Assembly (NCBI GenBank): GCA_018389105.1
Contig: JACATO010000095.1
Coordinates: 2,415,501 to 2,479,500, forward strand
Direction of reading: 5' to 3'
From: Nautilus pompilius
Taxonomy: Eukaryota; Mollusca; Cephalopoda; Nautilida; Nautilidae
Length of the DNA: 64,000 bases
The notes under the pieces were generated by a model. The model made no database searches. It saw nothing but the letters and a program-made list of their open reading frames with translations, and was not told where the DNA came from. Shown in pieces: positions 54,450 to 64,000 of the stretch (position 1 is its first letter; every line of letters starts with the position of its first letter). The position numbers were made by a program, and so were the translations under genes.

Positions 54450-57400
54450 TATAGTGCATGCATGCTAAGCATTGCCAAAACTTATAGATGTCCTTAAACA
54501 TTCACAGGAGAAAAAAACAAACAAAAAAGCAACTGTATTGCTATGTAAACATAAAACATGAGTAAACTTCTTCAAGTAAAACAAAATAATTGCCATGTTG
54601 AAGAGGAAAAGTGTAGCTGAGATAATGGATCTGAACAGCTTTAGATTATTGTTGTGTTTCTGTCTTGGGTTCATTCTTTACATTCCAAAACTTTGGTATT
54701 TCAGTTTGATTAAAAACTTATATTGGGATTGATCCTGATTGCTTTTGGTGATTTGTAAATATATTAGTTATGTGTTTTTTAAAAGAGTAAACTGATTATT
54801 AAATAAGCTCATTTGGCTTCATAGAGTGGCAATAGAAAAGAAAAGAAGAAAAAACATTTAGGAAGGTGAGTTGGGCAAGATAATTATTTATTAGCATACT
54901 TCAGTAGATGTGTTATTAAGAAACAGCCATCATTTTGACTCAGTGGATAGGTTCTGAAAGCTTTGCATCATAACAATATATTAAACTGATGCAAATATAT
55001 TTTTATTATTTCTTTTTACAAAATGTAAACAATATTGTGAAAAATTTTTTCATTAAAAAACAAAAGACAACTAATCTCTTAATTCAAGCATTTTTATCTG
55101 TCATATGATAGTCTGTTAGTAATTAGGCTAGAACTAGGTAGGAAGTTTGTTGTTGGCAAGTTTTAACTTATGCATTGCGCCAGTTGATTTTCTGTAGTTA
55201 CTAAGAATTTGGCAATAAAGTTAAACATTGATTGGAATGATTTTTCTGATGTCAACTGGTACTGCATGATCTCTGAGTTTTAGGCAGTTTTCACATATTT
55301 ATTAGTCAGTCTCAAGTTGTGTTCTGTTACTATGATTTTTTTATCATCTTCATTATTTTTTTTTTCAAAACAAGATCCATGGGATTTGAAAATTCTGCCC
55401 TATTAAGTGTTCAGAAACTTGATTATTCATACATTTGAAGCTTACCATTCTGACTGCATGAAAGTACAAATGTAAATGTTAATTTCTATGTATTATTTTC
55501 ACTACTAATGCATTGCTTTTTTAACTAACATACTAGATCTGTTGTTTATAAAGCCTTGTTTACCTTTGTAACTGATCTTTGTGGGTGCAAAATAAATAAA
55601 TAGTATGTAGGTGCCCAGTAATATGAGTATTGGCACAATCAACTCATCAGATTTCAGACCTAGAATAATTGTGCTTTTTATTTTTAAAGCTTTGTCAATT
55701 TTAAAATTTTGTTTGATTTTTTTTTTTAAATTATTGCTAGTTTTTCAGAGCTAAACTCATGATCTGGCTGGCTTCTTACAAAAAATTTAGTTTCTATTTT
55801 TTGTCTATTTAAGATTTTCCTGCTTGAAAATGATTTTAAAAATGCATACTTTAATGACTAAATTATGTTTAGCTTTTTAAGTTAAAAGTTACATATTTAG
55901 AAGCTATTCTGCTTGTTTATTGATGGTAGAACACATTTTAAAATTAAAGTTTTGACAATTTTTTTATTATACTTATCATCAGATGTTTTAAAGATGCATT
56001 GCTAATGGTTTGAAAATAAGTGTCATTCTATATACAGTAAAAATTAAACATGCCCTAATAAAGGTAATATGCTAGTAGGAAAATGTTTCACAAAAGTAAC
56101 ATGGGATATGCATAGATGGTGACATTTAGATACTTGAAATTATTTTTTCTAGATTTTCTGAAGAAAAAAGTTTCTACTCCACGGAAAATTTCACTTTTAA
56201 ATCTTTCCAAAATCCAACATTGTTAAGTTGCTTATTATGTCAAAAAGTGTGTCCACTATATGAGAGTTTTATACGATTGAACAGCTGAGAAAAGCTGGCT
56301 GGCTTGCCTGAGTGTTAGAAAAAAAAGAAGCAAGTTCAAGCAATCTGTTGAACAGTGGTTGTCTTAAATGGTGCTTGGCTTGGTGATAGCTGAGTGCCAG
56401 TCATGAAGGAAAGAAGTGGAAAACCAGGTGCTAAATATGTGAACCAAGTACTGGTTGATAGACCACACAACATGTTTTCTCTCATTTAATTATTTTTAGA
56501 TCACCCAACACTTTATCCTATATTCACTGAGAACTGAAAACAAAGGAATTTTTCTGATAATTGAATATTCTCAAAAATGTATTACTGAAAGACACTTATG
56601 GGGCTAGCCATCAAAAGATTAGTGTACTTCTGTGCTATTAGTTATGTCTGTACATATCTGAAAAATAAATAAAAATGAAAAAACAAACAAACAAAAGCAC
56701 TGCATAACTTAATTAAAAATCAGATTTTTGGAATCTGTCTTGCTTTTGTTCTACAAATCAGAAAAAAATAGTCTATTTTTGTTTCAAATTAATTTTTAAT
56801 TTTTTTGTGCATGTTACTTACATACTGTATAAGAGTGCAAACTACAATGATATGGTGTTGGTACACAAGTACATTATAATCTACATATCATATAGAGAGA
56901 AATAAAACAATGGTTAATATATTTCAGTTATTTATTATTTGACAATTATATGAGAGAGATCCTGGAAACAAAGAGGCACTTGTTTCATTTGTATAAAGTT
57001 AATATCTTATTTTAAGTTCTCTCAATAGTTCTTTGCAGAAAACTTGCTTTCATTTCTACCTTTCAATCTGTCATCTATAAAACTAAATGTTTACCTTTGA
57101 GGAAAGAATTGCTTGGAGTATGTTGAAGTCCAAATCACATTCAACTATCAAGGGTATAGATTTGAAAAGTAATTAAAATTTGAGTTCAAAAAACACTGGT
57201 GGATTCCATCTTCTTTTTTTTTTTTTTAAAATTCTGATGTGAGTAAATGATATATCATTTATATATGTATACTCATGACATTTGTCTTGGAAAAAACATT
57301 TTGCTTAAACTCAAGCAGTTCATGCTATGGTGCATGCCTTTAATAGCTTTAAACAACTCTTCATCCTAACTTTCACATGGTAAACTATGATTGGAAAGAC

Positions 57401-60400
57401 GTATGATAGGTTACACTGATATAACTTATTCAAAATGGCGAAATTTGAGAGTTCTATTAGGGATGATGTGGCATGGTTAGATAGTGACAGTCCCCCCCCC
57501 AAAAAAAATCTCTTATACAATCATCAGATTTAGCAGATGTTTTCAGTGTCTATCTGATGCATTCAGAATCTATTAACTTTGTTCTCTTGTTCAGTCTGCT
57601 CCTTACTAGCTCTGACATAGTAAAAGTAGTTGTCAAAATTTTTTTTCTAGGCAGATTTAATTATAAGCATCTAAAACAACACATCAGCTGAGAGAAATTT
57701 TCACACCATATATTCACAAAAGATCATCATAATCACTGGAAAAAAAAATTTTAATGAAATCTATTTACTCAATTGTTTGGCAAAATACATTAATTTTTAC
57801 AGCAGTGGTGATGCAGCATAAGCTGAAAGGAAGCTTTACCAGACTGAATATTTAACATTACTTTTCTTTGCTGAGTAAAACTATATTTTATAAATAAACT
57901 AATAAAGTACAGTCTTTTGCAAGTCTTAATATTTACTCTGTGGAATTCAAGAGATTATCAGTAATATATAAGGAGAATGGTGGAGCTGTAGCTTGTTTCT
58001 GCTGGCAACAGTTTCCTCTATTTGCTTTATTAGCTAAATGAAGAAAAACTGGAAGTGTGGAATCTTCTGACATCAGTTCAAGGATTTTCTCTACTCATAA
58101 GAATGATGCGAATGGAGGGAAAAGAATGTTCTCAGTATCTTGTTTTGTTTGCAAAAGTGGCACAATTAATCAGTACCAATCCCATGTTTCATTTTGTTAA
58201 CTCATTGAACTTGCTTGCACATTTAATGTTAGTATAGACTACTGATTATCATAAAAGCTGGGGAACTGATGTTATCAGATTTGTTTAGTTTCAATTTTCT
58301 ACTTCCCTAATATGCAATAAAGTTCACAGTTTACAAGTTGTAAAAATACTTGTAGAAATTCTAAGAATAATGATGAAGATAATGCATTTTTTTTAAAAAA
58401 TCAAGCATAAAACTGGGGTAATGGGCAGTATTGTCTTATTTCCCTTTTAGAAGTGTTTATATAAGATATTGGTATTGTTTGATAATAAGCTTATGAAAAA
58501 TATCTGGACACTAAAATAAAAACTATCTTTTCTCTACATTTAATATACTATATAGGTTTCATATTTGTCATGAATATTTGAAAACTGATTTTTTGTTTTG
58601 TTTTTAAAAACTAGAAATATCTTTTAGTTTTAATACAAGCATCTTTCATACATTAGATAAAGAAGCTTTTATGTAGGGAATAGTGGTCATTATTAGTTTG
58701 AATTTTTTTCTTTTTTAAAATTGGTTGTGTGTAAACTTAGTAAATGAGCAAATCCGCGATTGAAATCTAATTTTCTATAATAAGAATGTAGATATCCTTT
58801 GATCAGTAACTTGTGATTGACTCAACTTATGTTAGACATTGGAAAGTATTCATTTCTTACATTATGCATCTGCTTTCAAGTAGGCATCATTAGGATTCCA
58901 AATGACAAATATAACCTGAGGAAGATGATAAGCTGGGTTTTTTACAGAAACTATTAAAAGTCCGAACTTAAAAAAAATTAATTTTTGCCCTTTCTAATTG
59001 GGAAAAGAGCTTGTGAAGAATCATTTAATGTGTTAGTAATTTATTGATTTATATTTAATTAATTCTGTACTTAAAGTTTTAGATTTTAGGTAGGTTTTGT
59101 TTTAGTAAGCAATGCACAAAACCTGCCAACCTCACTGAATTTCTCCCACCTTATTTAGAATAATAGTGTTTACCCAATGTAAAGTAGTTGTAAAATGAAT
59201 GCTGTTTTTTGGCATTGGTTATATCAAGTTGCTTTTATAAAAATTATTTTTAATAATGTCTATGATATAGGTTTTAAAAATTAGAAGAAAGTTGAATGTA
59301 ACAAACAATATCTGTTAAATGATGTATGAACTAATATCTGAAAATCTAATACAAAGAGAGAGGTTTTTCAGGAAAGACTAAAGTATAGACTTTGAATGAT
59401 TTTCATAATTTTGCACTTGGTCATTTCATTGTTATGTACCAGTACTGCCATGGAGATAATTCAGCTAGAAAGTTGTTCAACAACCTATTAAGAGAATATT
59501 TTAATGTGAGTTATCTTTTAGATTGAGGATTAAAAATTATATTTAAGAAATTTTGACAATTTTTACTACAAACAAAGGTTTGAAGCATATTCCAAAATGT
59601 TTGACTTGTACATACAGAGTGACAGATAATATTTTAACTATATATATCTTCTCCATGTATTATGGGTGTATAATAAAACTTTGCTTATGCTATAGCTGCA
59701 TATTTGACAAGTCTGATCTCAAAATATTTCTCAGAATTTAGTTGTATTTACATAATTTAAACTGAGATATGGTGATATGTTGCATTTTTTATAAGATGGA
59801 ATAAAGTAAACATTGTATTTCATCATAATTATATTCTAATACCATCAGAATTCATTATTTTTGGTTATAAACAGCATATTTCTTATATGAGAATGCTTAG
59901 GAGATTAGTTTATGATTTTTGATATTCATTTTGTGGTGATTACTGTTTTCATAATATTTTGAATGCTTCAGCATTTTTTCTTTTCTTTTTTCTTTTAATT
60001 TTATTTGCAAAATAAAAAAAAAAATAAATAGCAAATTTAAATGAGGAAACTCCAAGTAAAACAAACATAGCTCTTCTGAAGGTTTTAATTATATTTTTTC
60101 ACTCATATTTTCCCTGTATACTTTGAAAAATAAGTCTTTTTTGCCATTATTCAGTGCCAGCTGCTTATATAGATATATATATATATAAATGTATAATGTA
60201 TAATTTTTTATTCTACCATTACAACATTTAGAAAAGCTAGTTGGAAAGCCTTTTGTTCATCATGTTATATGCCAACATGAAATTTTCCTTTGTAATGATA
60301 GTTCAAATTTAATAAGTTTTGAAATCAGGCAACCATCATTACTGTCAAAAACAAGGTAAGATTCATCTTGGGGTGTTTTTAGTTTCCTTGTTCACTTATA

Positions 60401-60572
60401 GTATATTGTAAAGATAAATGAACCAGGTTCTTAATGTTAACATGGAATAAATGTAACTGGAATTTGATAATACCTGGTTGAGTGATCAGTGAACTTTAGT
60501 CATACAGGGAAGGTGTAGCAGTAAGAAGAGACTTTCTGGATTTATTAAACATTAAGAAATTTTATTTATTAG

Positions 60573-60611
60573 ACAAAAAAACAAGACAAAAGTCCAAAGA
60601 CATGGAAACTG
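60573..60611 (+). CDS. CaMKII: Candidate CaMKII linker cassette exon (39 nt)
   Basis: No annotation is assumed here; this is a prediction from splice signals and phase. A T-rich tract ending TTTTATTTATTAG is followed by 39 nt and a consensus donor G/GTAAGT. Joined to the single A left by the 41418-41460 exon it reads NKKTRQKSKDMET and ends one base into the next codon, so it is phase 1 to phase 1 and can be included or skipped without changing frame before the exon at 62686. The insert has five basic residues (KK, R, K, K). Vertebrate CaMKII linkers also have short exons with NKK and, in nuclear isoforms, KKRK. Tissue use cannot be judged from the sequence. Confidence 0.65.
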
Positions 60612-62685
60612 GTAAGTTTATTTTTCACATGCTGAAATTTTTTAAGCATATACTTATTAATATATTGTTTGAAAAAAATTGATAATTTTTACTAGCAATA
60701 TTTCATTTAATATTTTACTTACAGCAGTTTGAATGAGGTACATGTTAATAATAGAGCATCTGTAAAAAGAAACATAAATGCATAGTTTTTAGTTACTAGG
60801 GAATGTAACGTTTTTTTCTTTCTTTTAGTTTGTTAGTAGACTGGTGAATTAATCATGTTTGTAAAATTTGTGAATGTTTGTAGGAAAATTAATGATTTCT
60901 TACCTCGAAAACTGTTTATTTTTCTTAATGATGGGGGGGAATTGGGTTCTGTACAATTGTATTATGAACTTCAGATAAAAATTATATTTAATATAACTAG
61001 GTCAGATCAGCTTGCTAAATTACAATAATATTTGAATAGCAGCAACAAATGCCAGATAAGTTACTGCCTTGTCCTCATTACTTTATAGTCATAAGAATTG
61101 ATTTATTAAATTCCATCATTTTGATAACCTTATTAATGATGGCTGTCTACCATCAGTTTATCTCTACATTGTGGCTTTGCATGTATGACTTTACAAAAAT
61201 AGTGTAATGTCTTTATGCAAACTCCTGTATTTCTTTGCACTCAAAAGATAAAAATAAATATCAAGAAATACTATAGTATTGTTGTGAATATCTTCTATAA
61301 CTGCAATGCTGATCTTGGTCCTATGCAACAGCAAAGAAAAGGCAGAGTGCAGAGTGTCTTTAGGTTTTCCAAATGAGAAAACCCATTTTAAGTCCTGGTT
61401 TTGAAAATTTAGGTGCTAACAAAAAAAAAAAAAAAAAGAGGTATGATTAAAACAAAAATCAGGATCTCGTGCTGGACCAAAATTTTAATTGTGCGACTTT
61501 TTATGAAATTGTTTATACATTTGGATATAGAGAGAGTTTAAAGCTTTGATATTTTGCATGTTATTACATAAATTAAAAAGAAAATATAAAAATTTTTCTT
61601 GAGCAGCTCTTGCAGATATGTGCTCTTGCTTTGAGATATTCTGTAGAGCAGCTACAGTTACAAATCTCAATTTATGTATTTTTAGCCTACATTTGTAGTA
61701 TTTAATATCTGCTCCTGTGCAGTTCAGTGCTTTTGTTTGTTGTTTTTTCTGTTGCTGAAGAAAGAAATGATAAGAAATCTCTGCAAAGGGTTAAAATAAA
61801 AATTTATTTGTGATGTAAAAAAGTGGGAAAACTCAAACATTTAGCAGTATATCTAAAGACAAACTGGAGTTGAAATGATTTAAACTGCTTGGAGTTCAAT
61901 GATTGTGGATTTGTAGAGAAGAAAAGTAACTGCCATATTTCCAGATGTGATTAAACTTCATTTTTATATTATTCAACATTTGTACATTATTAAGTACCAA
62001 TAAATGGCTATTTCAAAATAATTTCAGTCTATAACACTATTAACAAGTGGACAGATTGAAAAACCAGAACATTTTTATAGATTTATGTTGTTTTTGCTTC
62101 TGTAAAAAAATTTTTTTTTAAATCAGTAAATGTTTATTATGGAGATTAAAAAATTGTTAGGAAGGCTTTTGTTTTCCATTTTACACTAGTATACTGCATA
62201 CTGATAATTAACAAAAAGCATTCCACAGATTAGCTGTTTGTTTGCAACATGACCCGTGTGATGTTGTATGGTTTCATTAACTGCATGTATTCTGGAGGTT
62301 TCACATTGTTAATTACTTATGCAGCTTATCATTCAGTGTTGTGTGTAGAATTATTTGTAGAATTTATTCTTATTTTTATTTTTATTTTCTCTAGCAGTTA
62401 CCAAAGATTTTCATTTTAAGATATGTCTCTTTCCTAGGCTTCAGGAACCTTTGGTATTGTTGTCATGTTTGCTGATACCAGTGAAACAATTTGCTATTTG
62501 GACAGACAATGGCAATTGTTGAATGTATTACATATATATATATAGTCTGCCAATAAATGCATGGTATAGTTTTTATAAAGTACATACTTTAACAGTATTT
62601 AATTATACACACTAAGATTGTGTATTTAAACTAATTGTAATTTCAGAAGAATACTCTTTCTGATGGGTAACTTTATTTTTTCAAG

Positions 62686-62769
62686 GCCGCAGCATGATGG
62701 TAAAAAAGAATGATGGCATCAAAGAGTCAACAGATAGCAGTGCTACACTTGAAGATGAAGATACAAAAG
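62686..62769 (+). CDS. CaMKII: CaMKII exon: variable linker
   Basis: This 84-nt exon, joined to the A from 41460, encodes SRSMMVKKNDGIKESTDSSA followed by TLEDEDTK and one base of the next codon. It matches the invertebrate CaMKII linker (Drosophila has SRSMITKK and VKESTDSSSTTLEDDD, as I recall) and the KKNDGVKES...TIEDEDTK block of vertebrate isoforms. It tethers the kinase to the hub domain. Both ends are phase 1. The acceptor is TTTTTTCAAG/GC and the donor G/GTAAGA. The next exon, expected to continue with a KQEIIK-type start of the hub domain, is not within the remaining 1.2 kb. Confidence 0.97.
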
Positions 62770-64000
62770 GTAAGAAAGGATAGCTTTATCTTTATTTTAC
62801 TCTGCATTCTTTGTTGATTTAAAGTAGATGAATTAAAGTTAATTTTTATTTTTCTAAAGAATTGTACACACAAACATGCACATTCTTTTTTAGATTTAGC
62901 AGAAACATTTTACATTCAAATTTTACCTGCACTGTACTTTCAGCCTTTCCTTGCGGTGTCTTATTTCTTGATGAGAAGATCCAGAAATTTTGGCTTGAAT
63001 TTGTGTTAAGATACATAGTTGTCAACTCTTGCAATGTTCCATATTTTTCTGTAAGCATACTCTTATCTGCAATTTCCTGAGCTAGAGCTACTCTCAGCCA
63101 TGTCGAGATTATAATTTTTAAAATACTTTGTTGTCCTTCATTTGTATTATTCACATTTTATTTCTTTTGTTCATTTTTTTTTTTTTACATAAATTTATTC
63201 CCTAGTAGTTTGAGTATTTTATATTATTATTTTTTCTTTATTCATTGCAGTTCTCTGCATTTAGGCTGTTAGGTTTTATTGTATGTATTGTTTAATAATG
63301 TATCTTGTTTTAACTATGCCTGCTGCATTTGTCCTCGTATGGCATTTACTTTGTTTGGTTGCAAGAAGGAAGTCTTTTTACTTCTTGTTGCCATGCTTGC
63401 TAAACAAAATGAAGTCTGTAAGGTGTTCTCGTCTTCCTTTCTCTGCTCACATTAAAGTCTTCTCTTCCTCATCTTAGAAGTGGTTTCTTTCAACATAACT
63501 GTGCACCCACATTCAACCCTACCACCCCACCTCCCAATTTTTGCATTCATTCCAGCATAGCCTCTGATTGTCTGCTATTGTATCATCTCACTTGGCTCCA
63601 CTTTATCCAAATATTCTGCTGAGTCTTTACTCTGGGGTTTCATATAATTCTGTTAGTCTTGTCAAGTTTATATGCATTGTTTCTGTCTACAATCTGTTGC
63701 ATAATAATGAGCTTTGCTTCATCTAATTTGAGCTCTCACCAGTACTGTTTTCTGGATCTTTCCCTCTCCATGTGTTAATTAGCTCAACTCTATTGTGAAA
63801 TTTCAGAACTTTACTGTTGACTATATGTCTAGTGTCACTTTTTATCATTTTAGTCATTCTTCAGTATTGAACTTAAGGTTTCTCATTGACTTGGTCTGTT
63901 GAATTTTACTGTCAAACTCCAATACCAGCCAGTTTTATAATGGTTCTTGTTAGATTTTTCCTAAGGTATATTTTAATACCACTTATTTGAGGCTGATTTT
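62770..64000 (+). other. CaMKII intron, 5' part (window end)
   Basis: The intron starts GTAAGAAAGG. No hub-domain exon was found before the window ends. From about 63280 the composition shifts: the strand becomes pyrimidine-rich and less AT-rich (for example the C-rich stretch 63504-63535), which suggests an antisense old repeat, but no protein or family could be recognised. Confidence 0.8.

Larger units (their letters stand above)
41461..62685 (+). other. CaMKII linker-region intron(s), 21 kb (split if the cassette exon at 60573 is used)
   Basis: The intron starts GTAAGTATTA and ends TTTTTCAAG. It contains mariners at 42090-43381 and 53125-54449, a SINE at 46692-46990, a pogo-like element at 50014-51329 and the candidate cassette exon at 60573-60611. 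The stretches 43382-46691, 46991-50013, 51330-53124, 54450-60572 and 60612-62685 are AT-rich and hold no recognisable gene. In other animals this is where most CaMKII alternative splicing occurs. Confidence 0.85.

Noticed and set aside
56280-56470. Fourth SINE copy
   Set aside because: Contains GCTGGCTGGC and a GCAAGTTCAAG stretch like a B box, but the conserved SINE body is missing.
58055-58237. 60-codon open frame
   Set aside because: No splice sites in phase, no domain, and a length expected by chance in AT-rich sequence.
62930-63060. Alternative linker exon after TTTCAG at 62936-62941
   Set aside because: The open stretch has no donor in the required phase and no similarity to CaMKII linkers or the hub domain.

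Overview
This is a 64 kb piece of an AT-rich animal genome lying inside one large plus-strand gene, the multifunctional calcium/calmodulin-dependent protein kinase II (CaMKII). Seven coding exons are certain: 14624-14726, 17335-17418, 24435-24529, 28413-28535, 30316-30399, 41418-41460 and 62686-62769. An eighth, a 39-nt cassette exon (60573-60611), is predicted here from splice signals and reading phase. Spliced in order, they run without a break from the PEN of the catalytic loop (residue 138, mammalian alpha numbering), through DFG, the activation segment, the C-lobe, the Thr286 autoinhibitory segment and the calmodulin-binding helix, into the variable linker. The N-terminal part of the kinase lies upstream of the window and the hub (association) domain lies downstream. 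All exon joins have GT/AG ends and matching phases.

Organism: introns of 2 to 21 kb, very low GC, the invertebrate-style linker (SRSMMVKKNDGIKESTDSS) and three degenerate tRNA-derived SINE copies resembling Ceph-SINEs suggest a mollusc, most probably a cephalopod. The CaMKII call is near certain; the taxon is inference.

Layout: 1-14623 is the 3' part of a long intron holding SINE relics, a truncated Tc1-like element (7992-8948), a mariner relic (about 9015-10090) and a Tc1-like relic (12579-13607). The 17.4-24.4 kb intron holds a hAT relic (about 19711-22092) and a mariner (22482-23550). The 24.5-28.4 kb intron holds a third type of mariner relic carrying a three-copy 86-bp tandem repeat, and a Tigger-like MITE. 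The 28.5-30.3 kb intron holds a Penelope-like relic with reverse transcriptase and GIY-YIG remnants. The 30.4-41.4 kb intron holds a second copy of the Tc1-like family (32199-33371). The 41.5-62.7 kb intron holds two closely related mariners in inverted orientation (42090-43381 minus, with a full-length open transposase; 53125-54449 plus, broken by an early stop), a SINE and a pogo-like element with a Brinker-type DNA-binding domain (50014-51329).

The only host gene recognised is CaMKII; everything else recognisable is mobile DNA in its introns, and ten of the eleven elements with identifiable coding remnants lie antisense to the gene. No tRNA, rRNA, CRISPR array or second host gene was seen. 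The most interesting points are the predicted basic cassette exon in the CaMKII linker, the Val-Val in place of the redox-sensitive residues next to Thr286, the inverted mariner pair that could form long double-stranded RNA in the pre-mRNA, and the tandem triplication of the second catalytic-Asp box in a dead mariner.
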